Source of the DNA: Nitrospiria bacterium
Lineage (GTDB): Bacteria; Nitrospirota; Nitrospiria; JACQBZ01
DNA length: 49,844 nt
NCBI GenBank assembly: GCA_035517655.1
Contig: DATIYJ010000068.1
Location: 1-49,844 of the forward strand
Reading direction: 5' to 3'
Below are positions 6,796 through 13,378 of this stretch, one piece after another. A model generated the notes under the pieces. That model did not search any database. It was not told where the DNA came from and saw only the letters and a list, made by a program, of their open reading frames with translations. The stretch's first letter is position 1. Each line of letters opens with the position of its first letter. The translations under genes were made by a program, and so were the position numbers.

Positions 6796-7811
6796 TAGAA
6801 CTTAGAACCCCGTTCGGCGTTGGATTTCCAAAAACCTCTTTCTTCTCCCTCTCGGAGAAGACCGAGAATAGCGTTACGGCCCAGACCGGTTTTATCCTTG
6901 ACCCGTTGAACTACATCCGACTGATTAGGCGTATTCCCGGTTTGTTCCATCTCCCGGATGATCTGCTGGACTTCGCTATATCTTGCGTTGTTTTCTTCCC
7001 GCTGGGAATTTTTGAGGTCCTGAGTGATGTCAGTAAATATCGGGCCGTCAGCCACCTTGAGAGTGAGTTTAAAATCCGAAAGCCACCGATGCTTTGTGGA
7101 CCGGATTTCCAAGATGGTGGTTTCCCCTTCCCGTTTCTTTTCCATGCTCAGAACAACGTCAACTCCTGCTCCAAGTTCGGACGACCCTCGGTAGTCCTTT
7201 GCGGTCTCCGCTTTGCCTCCGTGATGAAGAACCAAGACAGAAGCCCCGTGTTTCGTTAACGCCCGTAACTGCCCGGTGATTTCGGCCATATCTGCGGACG
7301 AGTTCTCGTCTCTTCCCTCCATAAACCGCTTGAGGGTATCAATCACAATCAGGTTAAATTCTTTAGAGGCCAATTCCATGAAAGGTCCGTTCAAAGCGAG
7401 AGGGGGTGGATCATGCCACCAACACCAGACATGGAGATTCTCGGACGACCCGATTGACCTAAGCCGCAAAGGTAACAGGTCCGGCGGGTTCTCAGCATCA
7501 ATGTATAAGACCGCTCCGGTTTCCGTCTCCCTGTTTAAAAATGGTTTTCCTTGCGCCACAGCAAAAGCGATGTTCAGGCTCAGGAACGTTTTATAAACTC
7601 CTTCACGAGCGCAGAGCATGACCACCGACGCCGTGGGGATTAGGCCGTGAACCTTCCAGGGGGTTTCATCTGGGGGCCTGAGTTTGTGAGATGGAACCCA
7701 AGGGACTGTTAGATTTCCCACGTCTTGAGGCTTTACGTGGTCCAAATACGTCTGCCGCTTTGCAGGTTTCTCCGGAAATAATCGCTCTGCGACTTCGCGC
7801 CGGTCGGTCAT
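6723..7811 (-). CDS. RepA-like AAA ATPase (AAA_25/RecA fold)
   Basis: A 362-residue protein. After a ~50-residue lead comes PWKVHGLIPTASVVMLCAREGVYKTFLSLNIAFAVAQG (Walker A region), GAVLYIDAENP (arm strand), FNLIVIDTLKRFM (Walker B), VLVLHHGGKAETAKDYRGSSELGAGVDVVL and a C-terminal winged-helix-like part (SEVQQIIREMEQTGNTPNQSDVVQRVKDKTGLG). This order is that of the hexameric RepA replicative-helicase family of plasmids and phage islands. The Walker A loop reads R-E-G-V-Y-K-T where G-x-x-G-x-G-K-T/S is usual, so its glycines are reduced although the Lys-Thr is kept. It overlaps the upstream gene by ATGA. The last ~16 residues are encoded by the 58-bp repeat. Confidence 0.75.
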   Translation of the reverse strand: MTDRREVAERLFPEKPAKRQTYLDHVKPQDVGNLTVPWVPSHKLRPPDETPWKVHGLIPTASVVMLCAREGVYKTFLSLNIAFAVAQGKPFLNRETETGAVLYIDAENPPDLLPLRLRSIGSSENLHVWCWWHDPPPLALNGPFMELASKEFNLIVIDTLKRFMEGRDENSSADMAEITGQLRALTKHGASVLVLHHGGKAETAKDYRGSSELGAGVDVVLSMEKKREGETTILEIRSTKHRWLSDFKLTLKVADGPIFTDITQDLKNSQREENNARYSEVQQIIREMEQTGNTPNQSDVVQRVKDKTGLGRNAILGLLREGEERGFWKSNAERGSKFYRTLFNLSPTQGVGQGKQPEPDLV

Positions 7812-8011
7812 CGAAGGGCCTCCTCGATCACTTCCAGCCGTTCTAACAACCAGTGATGGGGCCTGTCTTCAAGAATCAAGCGCATCCGTAGGCGCGCTCT
7901 TTCCCGCTCAAGCTCAGCGCGGGAGAGCGCAGCGAGATCCCGGTGCGTCCATTTGATCCAGTCCTCCTCGGACCGCAACGGGTTGGGGATCTTGTAGATC
8001 TCACCGATCAT
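7808..8011 (-). CDS. Small hypothetical protein in the excisionase-rep operon
   Basis: A 67-residue, strongly charged protein with a predicted two-helix C-terminus (SRAELERERARLRMRLILEDRPHHWLLERLEVIEEALR). It overlaps both neighbours by ATGA, so the three genes 8211 to 6723 are translationally coupled. I do not recognise the family. Confidence 0.6.
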   Translation of the reverse strand: MIGEIYKIPNPLRSEEDWIKWTHRDLAALSRAELERERARLRMRLILEDRPHHWLLERLEVIEEALR

Positions 8012-8211
8012 TTCCTATCCCCGGTCAATGCGGGGCGGTAGCCCTCTTTAACCAGCCGCTCTATCTCAGACAGGGGAATACGCACTGAGCGGCCGATTTT
8101 GACGAAGGCCACACGCCTCAGAAAAATGTCTTTCCTCCACGTAGCCGCCTTCCGGCCCGTCACCTCTTCAGCCTGAAAAACAGTCAACAACTTCTCATCA
8201 CTCTTAATCAT
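8008..8211 (-). CDS. Excisionase-like HTH protein (MerR/HTH_17 type)
   Basis: A 67-residue protein with a single winged helix-turn-helix of the excisionase/AlpA type: LLTVFQAEEVTGRKAATWRKDIFLRRVAFVKIGRSVRIPLSEIERLVKEG. The K-I-G-R-S-V-R-I-P...I-x-x-L-V-x-x-G ending is characteristic of HTH_17. Such proteins bend attachment-site DNA for excision or activate element genes. It is the first gene of the minus-strand operon and starts just below the divergent promoter region at 8236-8283. Confidence 0.75.
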   Translation of the reverse strand: MIKSDEKLLTVFQAEEVTGRKAATWRKDIFLRRVAFVKIGRSVRIPLSEIERLVKEGYRPALTGDRK

Positions 8212-8235
8212 CGCCGACCTCGCTTCAGTTTTTTC

Positions 8236-8283
8236 TTGATTTTTCCTAAAGGTGATCTTATACTATTTTTTGTTACCTGTCAA
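8236..8283. promoter_or_regulatory. Overlapping divergent promoters of the mobile element
   Basis: Plus strand: TTGATT (8236-8241), 17-nt spacer, TATACT (8259-8264), towards the zinc-finger and integrase genes. Minus strand: TTGACA (8283-8278), 15-nt spacer, TATAAG (8262-8257), towards the excisionase-rep operon. The two -10 boxes overlap, so polymerase binding in one direction should exclude the other. The minus-strand spacer is short, so that promoter is less certain. Confidence 0.5.
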
Positions 8284-8353
8284 AACTACATTATTAGTTT
8301 CATCGACGGTGGATGGAAGGCAAATTAAACCTTACTTGGTAACGGAGATTTTC

Positions 8354-9160
8354 ATGGCCCGGAAGAAAAAACCTGACAGGAGGCGTTTAGGGGCTCAGTA
8401 CCGGCTTAGCACTCCGTCGGTAGAGCTGCTGCGGTGTCTGAACGACGGGATAAGGTTTATTCATAAGGAAGACCCGCGACAGATTAAGCTAGTGACGGAT
8501 GGTAGATCTCGGGCTTATCTTCATGTCCCGGCGTACCAACCCTCCGGGACGGAGGAGAAACCCTTTCGGGAGGCGGTGAAGAAGATTGCTACGGCCCTGC
8601 GGCAAATTACAAGCCCCTCAGGCGTGCATTCTTTTTATGCTCTAATTAACCAGCATCTCCGGGACGCGGTTTTTCGGCTTGAGCCTCAGGCGGTCATGAG
8701 TGAGGAATTGCGTAAGAGGGTTCGTACCAAAGAGGGTCCTCTCGAAGATTATTTTCTTAAGCGGGGTTATACCGAAGAGAATTCTCGCAACAAGATGGTG
8801 GCTCTTCTCCGGAAGGGGGTCTATACCGAGGCGACCCTCCATTTCGCCCACAAAAGTTTCAGGAGCTTTCCGAGGCTTGAATGGGTCCCCGAGTTCAACC
8901 CGGACAGACCCGTCGGGTATCTCTGGGGATTGGCGGCGTGTCTGCTTCAGGACATATCCCAGCACCCAGAACGACTCAAATCATGCCAGCATTCGATTCG
9001 GGGAAAGCCTTGCTCCCGTCTCTTTTGGGATGAGGCCAAGAACAAGAGCCGGAAATTTTGTTACGACCCGGAGTGTTTGAAGGATTACAAGAGAGAGAAG
9101 GTCGAGCGATCAAGGAAGAAACCACACAAGGAGACTCAACATGGCAAGAGCAGGCGGTAA
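8354..9160 (+). CDS. CGNR-type zinc-finger protein upstream of integrase
   Basis: A 268-residue protein starting MARKKKPDRRRLGAQYRL. The ATG at 8354 has GGAG upstream; the longer frame from 8252 would begin before the promoter -10 box and is rejected. The N-terminal ~200 residues are unfamiliar. The C-terminus (RLKSCQHSIRGKPCSRLFWDEAKNKSRKFCYDPECLKDYKREK) follows the CGNR zinc-finger layout: Cys...Cys, then F-x-D-x-x-K-N-x-S-R-x-x-C, then C-x-x-x-x-K. CGNR fingers occur in transcription regulators, so DNA binding is likely. The gene overlaps the integrase start by 20 bp in another frame, suggesting coupled expression. Confidence 0.65.
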   Translation: MARKKKPDRRRLGAQYRLSTPSVELLRCLNDGIRFIHKEDPRQIKLVTDGRSRAYLHVPAYQPSGTEEKPFREAVKKIATALRQITSPSGVHSFYALINQHLRDAVFRLEPQAVMSEELRKRVRTKEGPLEDYFLKRGYTEENSRNKMVALLRKGVYTEATLHFAHKSFRSFPRLEWVPEFNPDRPVGYLWGLAACLLQDISQHPERLKSCQHSIRGKPCSRLFWDEAKNKSRKFCYDPECLKDYKREKVERSRKKPHKETQHGKSRR

Positions 9161-10367
9161 GGATCGGGGGATCTTGGAATGGCCCAAGGGGTCTGGTAAA
9201 TGGTGGGTAAGGATCTTCGTCAATGGCCGAGAGAAACGCTACAGGGCGGACAATAAGACTCAGGCCAAGGCTCTCTACGGTCGGCTGAGGGCCGAGATCC
9301 GTGAGGAAAGGTTCTTCCCGGAGAAGTTCTCTACGACAAAAGAAATCACCCTTCGGGCATGGATTGAACGATACCTCGAAGGTTCTACCAACCGAAGCCT
9401 TGTCAACGAAAAGCGATACGGCCGGTTCTGGTCCTTGCTCCTGGGTAAACGCACCCTGTCAAGCATCACGACAGATGATCTCCGGCGGATTCAAGCCAAG
9501 ATGAAAACCAGAGAATGGGTGAAGGTCAAGATGGCAGGCAAGGAGAAAGTTAAAATCGTCAAGAGGCATGCGCCAGCCACTATCAACCGTCAATTTTCAT
9601 TCCTTCGTCATGTGCTTCAGATTGCCGTGAGGGATGGGAAGATAGGCCGGAATCCCGTCAGCGGGGTGAAGTTCTTCCCGGAGTCGAACCGGACGCGGTT
9701 TCTCTCGGATGAGGAGGTTAAGAGCTTGAAGGCCGTCATGAACCCGGACAACTTCAAACGGGTTGCGTTTGCGATCAATACCGGGCTTCGACGGGAAGAA
9801 CAGTTCTCACTTCGATGGGATCAGGTCGGCTGGGAGAGCCGGACACTCACGATCCCGCTTCCCAAAGGCGGCAAGACCCGGCATGTTCCTTTGAGCGATG
9901 CTGCGCTTTCAATTCTCCGGTCCCTTGATACCCTGGACTCTCCGTGGGTCTTTCCGAGAGAGAGCAACCGGCTTTTACCCGGCTCTGCCGATTCTTTCGT
10001 CAATCGGAAGTATGCACCGGCTCTACGCAAAGCGGGGATCAAGGGGGCTTGCTGGCACACCTTGAGGCACACAGCGGCCAGTCGCCTTGTCATGGCTGGT
10101 GTGGACCTGTACGCGGTCAAGGAGATCCTCGGTCACCGGGACATAAAGACCACCCTTCGTTATGTCCACCTTGCGCCGGGATACCTCCATCAAGCGGTCA
10201 ATCGAATAGGGGCCGGGATGGAAAATCAGGATGGAACCGTGACTAAAACCGTGACTGACGGAAAGGCCGAGGAAGTTGAATCTTCACAACCCATTGAAAA
10301 GAATTGGCTGGGGGACGAGGGGTCGAACCTCGATAGACAGAGTCAGAGTCTGTCGTCCTGCCATTAG
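9141..10367 (+). CDS. Tyrosine recombinase / site-specific integrase
   Basis: A 408-residue integrase. Residues 1-60 form an AP2-like arm-binding domain (W-W-V-R-I-F-V-N-G-R-E-K-R-Y), ~70-170 a SAM-like core-binding domain, ~185-345 the catalytic domain. Catalytic residues visible: Arg217 (NTGLRREEQ), Lys near 242-245 (PKGGKTRHVPL), His306 and Arg309 (HTLRHTAASR), His332 (GHRDIKTTLRY), nucleophile Tyr341. AAGGAG lies 7 nt before the ATG. The C-terminal ~45 residues are unusual: TVTKTVT is encoded by the arm repeats, EKNWLGDEGSNLDRQSQS by the attachment repeat, and the stop lies inside the tRNA-Gln gene on the opposite strand. Confidence 0.95.
   Translation: MARAGGKDRGILEWPKGSGKWWVRIFVNGREKRYRADNKTQAKALYGRLRAEIREERFFPEKFSTTKEITLRAWIERYLEGSTNRSLVNEKRYGRFWSLLLGKRTLSSITTDDLRRIQAKMKTREWVKVKMAGKEKVKIVKRHAPATINRQFSFLRHVLQIAVRDGKIGRNPVSGVKFFPESNRTRFLSDEEVKSLKAVMNPDNFKRVAFAINTGLRREEQFSLRWDQVGWESRTLTIPLPKGGKTRHVPLSDAALSILRSLDTLDSPWVFPRESNRLLPGSADSFVNRKYAPALRKAGIKGACWHTLRHTAASRLVMAGVDLYAVKEILGHRDIKTTLRYVHLAPGYLHQAVNRIGAGMENQDGTVTKTVTDGKAEEVESSQPIEKNWLGDEGSNLDRQSQSLSSCH
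10235..10255 (+). repeat. Right arm-type integrase sites: two AACCGTGAC repeats
   Basis: AACCGTGAC at 10235 and 10247, 12 bp apart and in the same orientation as the four left-end copies. The last copy ends 39 bp before the attachment core. They lie inside the integrase coding region and encode part of its tail. Confidence 0.6.
10295..10350. repeat. attR: 56-bp direct repeat within tRNA-Gln
   Basis: Identical to 4492-4547. It extends from 10 bp beyond the CCA end to base 29 of the tRNA, so recombination within it regenerates a complete tRNA gene. Crossovers near the anticodon or T-loop are usual for tRNA-targeting tyrosine integrases. Confidence 0.9.
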
Positions 10368-10378
10368 ACGATCCCCCA
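10305..10378 (-). tRNA. tRNA-Gln (anticodon CUG)
   Basis: A 74-nt cloverleaf with encoded CCA. Acceptor strands TGGGGGA and TCCCCCA pair over 7 bp, followed by discriminator G and CCA. The D-arm is GTCTAATGGCAGGAC. Anticodon stem ACAGA/TCTGT surrounds loop CTCTGAC, giving anticodon CUG, which reads CAG. The T-arm is CGAGG TTCGACC CCTCG. The U1-A72 pair is a known tRNA-Gln identity feature. It lies 44 bp downstream of gltX on the same strand and is the integration target of the element. Confidence 0.95.
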
Positions 10379-10392
10379 ACCGTCTTACCTTA

Positions 10393-10398
10393 ATTATA
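10393..10398 (-). promoter_or_regulatory. Possible -10 box of tRNA-Gln
   Basis: TATAAT on the minus strand ends 14 bp before the tRNA 5' end. No good -35 hexamer is present at 16-18 bp, so transcription from gltX may also supply the tRNA. Confidence 0.3.
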
Positions 10399-10422
10399 AT
10401 AGAAATGGCAAAAATACGGGCT

Positions 10423-11856
10423 TCATTTTGAAGCATCGGGCGGGATCATGTCAATCGCTTTCTTGAGACGTTTGAGAGTGGTGTTTTTCCCGAGTATCTC
10501 CATCACCTCGTAAATTCCGGGACTGACGGTCTGGCCGGTCAGGGCCACGCGGACGGGCTGGGCCAGTTGGGCCAGCTTCAGTCCTTTCTGGTCCAGCAGT
10601 TCTTTAAAGGGTTTTTCCAACTCCGGCGCGGTGAAGGCCGTCACGGCCTCGAGCCGGTTCACGAGGTCGGTCAAAACCGGACGGATGTCCGGCGTTAAAA
10701 ATTTTGCCCGGGCCAGTTCATCAAAAGGTATCTCCTCTTTCAGGAAATACGCCGTTCCCTTCGCCAGCTCGATCAGCGTGCGCGCGCGCGATTTGACCGC
10801 GGTGACGACCTGATCCAATACGCGTTCCTCGATCGTTTCCACTGAAAGCCCTTGCCCTGACAGAAACGGTTTGAGCAGACTGGCCAGCCGCCGGCCGTCG
10901 GCCTGATGGATATAATGGCCGTTCAGCCAGAGCAGTTTTTCCGGATTGAAAACGGCCGGAGAAGAGACGACCTTTTCCAGGGAAAAATTTTCGATTAATT
11001 CCTCGCGGCTGAACACCTCCTGATCACCGTGCGACCAGCCCAGCCGCGCGAGATAATTGATGAGCGCTTCCGGGAGATAGCCCTGGTCATGATATTCCGT
11101 AACCGAGGTTGCGCCGTGACGTTTGGAGAGGCGGCTCTTATCCGGACCGAGGATCATCGACAGATGCGCGAATTTCGGCAGGGAATACCCCAGTGCATGA
11201 TAGATCTGGATCTGGCGCGGCGTGTTGTTGAGGTGATCGTCCCCCCGGATCACGTGCGTGATTTCCATCAACGTATCATCCACCACGACGCCGAAGTTGT
11301 AAGTCGGAACGCCGTCGGAGCGGAGCATGATCAGGTCGTCCATCTGCGCGTTGTCGAATTGAACGCGGCCCTTGACGAGGTCTTCCACAACGGTTTGTCC
11401 GGTTTGCGGGGCCTTAAAGCGGATCGCGGCCGGGAGGCCCGGAGGCGGGCCCTTGCGATCCCTGCACCGTCCGTCATAACGCGGAATGAGCTTCTTGGCC
11501 TGTGCTTCCTTCCGACGCGCTTCCAACTCCTCCGGCGTGCAATAGCAAAGATAGGCCTTGCCCTCTTTCAGGAGTCGTTCGGCATGCTCTTTATAGAGGG
11601 GAAGCCGGTCCATCTGCCGGATCGGGCCTTCATCCCAGTCCAGTCCCAGCCAGCGCATGCCGTCGAGAATCGCCTGGATGGATTCTTCCGTCGATCGCGA
11701 ACGGTCGGTGTCTTCGATCCGAAGAATCAACGTTCCCTTGTTGTGCCGCGCGAACAGCCAGTTGAAGAGCGCGGTGCGGACACCGCCGATATGGAGGTAG
11801 CCGGTCGGGCTGGGCGCAAACCGGACGCGGACTTTTTCGTTTTCCGTGATCGTCAT
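10423..11856 (-). CDS. gltX: Glutamyl-tRNA synthetase
   Basis: A 477-residue class I synthetase. PSPTGYLHIGGVRTALFNWLFAR contains the HIGH-type signature and DKSRLSKRHG the KMSKR-type signature. DDTLMEITHVIRGDDHLNNTPRQIQIYHALG is the usual tRNA-binding and active-site stretch. The start MTITENEKVRVRFAPSPTG at 11856 fits the family; the upstream in-frame extension to 12006 is of non-family composition. It attaches Glu to tRNA-Glu. In organisms lacking GlnRS it also charges tRNA-Gln for later GatCAB amidation; the tRNA-Gln gene 44 bp downstream on the same strand makes this plausible, but no glnS or gat genes are in view to test it. Confidence 0.95.
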   Translation of the reverse strand: MTITENEKVRVRFAPSPTGYLHIGGVRTALFNWLFARHNKGTLILRIEDTDRSRSTEESIQAILDGMRWLGLDWDEGPIRQMDRLPLYKEHAERLLKEGKAYLCYCTPEELEARRKEAQAKKLIPRYDGRCRDRKGPPPGLPAAIRFKAPQTGQTVVEDLVKGRVQFDNAQMDDLIMLRSDGVPTYNFGVVVDDTLMEITHVIRGDDHLNNTPRQIQIYHALGYSLPKFAHLSMILGPDKSRLSKRHGATSVTEYHDQGYLPEALINYLARLGWSHGDQEVFSREELIENFSLEKVVSSPAVFNPEKLLWLNGHYIHQADGRRLASLLKPFLSGQGLSVETIEERVLDQVVTAVKSRARTLIELAKGTAYFLKEEIPFDELARAKFLTPDIRPVLTDLVNRLEAVTAFTAPELEKPFKELLDQKGLKLAQLAQPVRVALTGQTVSPGIYEVMEILGKNTTLKRLKKAIDMIPPDASK

Positions 11857-11958
11857 ACGCCGGATTATGGCATGGTCGCTGGGATAAAGTAAAGATGAGC
11901 TGTGGCTCCGGACGATCCCGGGCCCGGTATTCGATGCGCGCGTCGCACAACTTGCACC

Positions 11959-11988
11959 TTGACAAGGTTCGACATTTCTGGTTAGATA
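11959..11988 (+). promoter_or_regulatory. sigma70-type promoter of the atp F0 operon
   Basis: TTGACA at 11959-11964 and TTAGAT at 11982-11987 (17-nt spacer) or TAGATA at 11983-11988 (18-nt spacer). The atpZ ATG follows about 28 nt after the expected start point. Confidence 0.6.
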
Positions 11989-12022
11989 ACAACTTTGTTT
12001 GCCCACGTTCGGTGGGGAAGCT

Positions 12023-12253
12023 ATGGCGGATCCGCAGGATCCATTTCGTCAGGGATTGTCCTTTGCGGCCCGGATCGGCGTCGAGTTGGTTGTCTCGACG
12101 GTGGTGGGCGCTTCTCTGGGGTACCTGTTGGACGCCTGGTTGGGAACGCGCCCCTGGATCATGGTTGTGGGTGTCTTCCTCGGGGCGGCGGCGGGGTTCC
12201 GCAGCATTTATCGAATGGCCACGACCGGCGATCGATCCGGAGATATGAAATAA
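12023..12253 (+). CDS. atpZ: AtpZ/AtpI family F0 accessory protein
   Basis: A 76-residue protein with two membrane segments (FAARIGVELVVSTVVGASLGYLLDAWLG and PWIMVVGVFLGAAAGFRSIYRM) joined by a short loop, the size and pattern of AtpZ/AtpI. These small proteins help c-ring assembly or act as Mg/Ca channels with the ATP synthase. The ATG at 12023 follows GGGGAAG; the longer frame from 11999 adds no conserved residues. It heads the F0 operon, 14 bp before atpB. Confidence 0.8.
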   Translation: MADPQDPFRQGLSFAARIGVELVVSTVVGASLGYLLDAWLGTRPWIMVVGVFLGAAAGFRSIYRMATTGDRSGDMK

Positions 12254-12267
12254 CGTTAGGCTGAACC

Positions 12268-13122
12268 ATGGAAAATCCGCTTGATCATTTTGTACTCCAC
12301 CCCTTGATCCCGATCCATCTCTTCGGGTTCGATCTCTCGATCAACCAGGCCGTGGTGATGATGTGGGTCGTGGTGGCGGCCGTTTTTCTTTTCTTCCAGA
12401 CGGCCGTTCGTTCCCGTCAATTCGTGCCCACGAAAGTTCAGGGCCTGGCGGAGATGAGCGTGGAGTTCCTGCGCGGTCTTGTTTTGGAAAATATGGGCGA
12501 GCAGGGGATGCGCTTCTTCCCGTTCATCGTGACGCTGTTCTTCTTTATCCTGTTCGCCAATCTGTTGGGACTGATTCCGGGCACTTATACGATTACCAGC
12601 CAGATCATGGTGACGGCGTTATTTGCGATCGTGGTCTACATCACCAGCTTGGTTGTGGGATTCATGGTACACGGCCTTCATTTTTTCAAGATCCTGGTGC
12701 CGCCCGGCACGCCGGGCTGGCTTCTCCCGTTGATGTTACCGATCGAGGTGGTAAGCCAACTGGCCCGGCCCTTGACTTTGGCCGTCCGGCTCTTTGCCAA
12801 CATGACGGCGGGGCATACGATTCTCATTGTACTTTTTGGGATGGTAGCCTCCATGAGTTTCGGGATCGGCTGGCTCCCCGTGGCTATGGCTATCGCAATT
12901 CTCATACTTTCCAAAAACATGGCACCAAAACAAAAAGTGATAACCTTGCTTGTTGGGTCGCTACTCACTATCGTATTGTCGATCTATTTCGGGAGCGGTT
13001 GGTTGCCTTTTATCGCTGCCGGTTTGGTCTACGCTCTTGAAGTGTTCATCGCGTTCATCCAGGCATATATTTTTACGATCTTGGCCACCGTGTATCTCGG
13101 CGATGCCATTAAACTTCACTGA
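12268..13122 (+). CDS. atpB: F0F1 ATP synthase subunit a
   Basis: A 284-residue polytopic membrane protein. The hallmark helix RPLTLAVRLFANMTAGHTIL contains the essential arginine (LAVR) of the proton path, and the last helix FIAFIQAYIFTILATVYLGDAI is typical. The N-terminus PLDHFVLHPLIPI is usual for subunit a. It forms the stator half-channels against the c-ring. Confidence 0.95.
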   Translation: MENPLDHFVLHPLIPIHLFGFDLSINQAVVMMWVVVAAVFLFFQTAVRSRQFVPTKVQGLAEMSVEFLRGLVLENMGEQGMRFFPFIVTLFFFILFANLLGLIPGTYTITSQIMVTALFAIVVYITSLVVGFMVHGLHFFKILVPPGTPGWLLPLMLPIEVVSQLARPLTLAVRLFANMTAGHTILIVLFGMVASMSFGIGWLPVAMAIAILILSKNMAPKQKVITLLVGSLLTIVLSIYFGSGWLPFIAAGLVYALEVFIAFIQAYIFTILATVYLGDAIKLH

Positions 13123-13142
13123 TTGAAAGGAGAGAAAATATC

Positions 13143-13373
13143 ATGGATGCAAACGCAGCAGCGTTGTTGGGAATGGGATTGGCCGCGGCCGGATTCGGCG
13201 GCGCGGGGGTCGGTATCGGGTACATCTTCGGTAAAATGATCGAGGCCGTGGCCCGGCAGCCCGAGGCCGAGGGCAAGGTCGGAAAATATATGTGGATCGG
13301 CTTCGCGCTGGTCGAGGCGATCGCGCTTTACGGTCTAGTGGTGGCCTTCATCATCTTAGGCTTGAGGAAATAA
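13143..13373 (+). CDS. atpE: F0F1 ATP synthase subunit c
   Basis: A 76-residue hairpin of two membrane helices. Helix 1 is glycine-rich (LGMGLAAAGFGGAGVGIGYIFG), the loop is ARQPEAEGK (conserved R-Q-P), and helix 2 carries the ion-binding glutamate in GFALVEAIALYGLVVAFII. The glutamate is followed by Ala, and helix 1 lacks the Gln ligand of sodium enzymes, so a proton-driven ring is expected. GAAAGGAGAGAA precedes the ATG. The gene lies 20 bp after atpB. Confidence 0.95.
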   Translation: MDANAAALLGMGLAAAGFGGAGVGIGYIFGKMIEAVARQPEAEGKVGKYMWIGFALVEAIALYGLVVAFIILGLRK

Positions 13374-13378
13374 GAGCC

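Larger units (their letters stand above)
4492..10350. mobile_element. 5.8 kb integrative element in tRNA-Gln, possible phage-satellite type
   Basis: A perfect 56-bp direct repeat bounds a 5.8 kb block whose rightmost gene is a tyrosine integrase abutting the intact tRNA-Gln. From left to right the block holds four arm-type repeats, a toxin-antitoxin pair, a lipoprotein gene, a TerS/DUF5681-like gene, a small phage-type gene, a 58-bp tandem hairpin repeat, a RepA-like ATPase, a small unknown gene, an excisionase-like HTH gene, divergent promoters, a CGNR zinc-finger gene, the integrase and two more arm-type repeats. No capsid, tail, portal, relaxase or type IV secretion gene is present, so the element cannot package or conjugate by itself. 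Integrase, excisionase, replication ATPase and TerS-like gene together recall phage-inducible islands; a small mobilisable or plasmid-like element is the alternative. Confidence 0.85.

Noticed and set aside
6654-7259. A 201-codon plus-strand frame containing the 58-bp repeat
   Set aside because: It is antisense to the RepA-like gene, and its repeated N-terminus is only the tandem repeat read in another frame.
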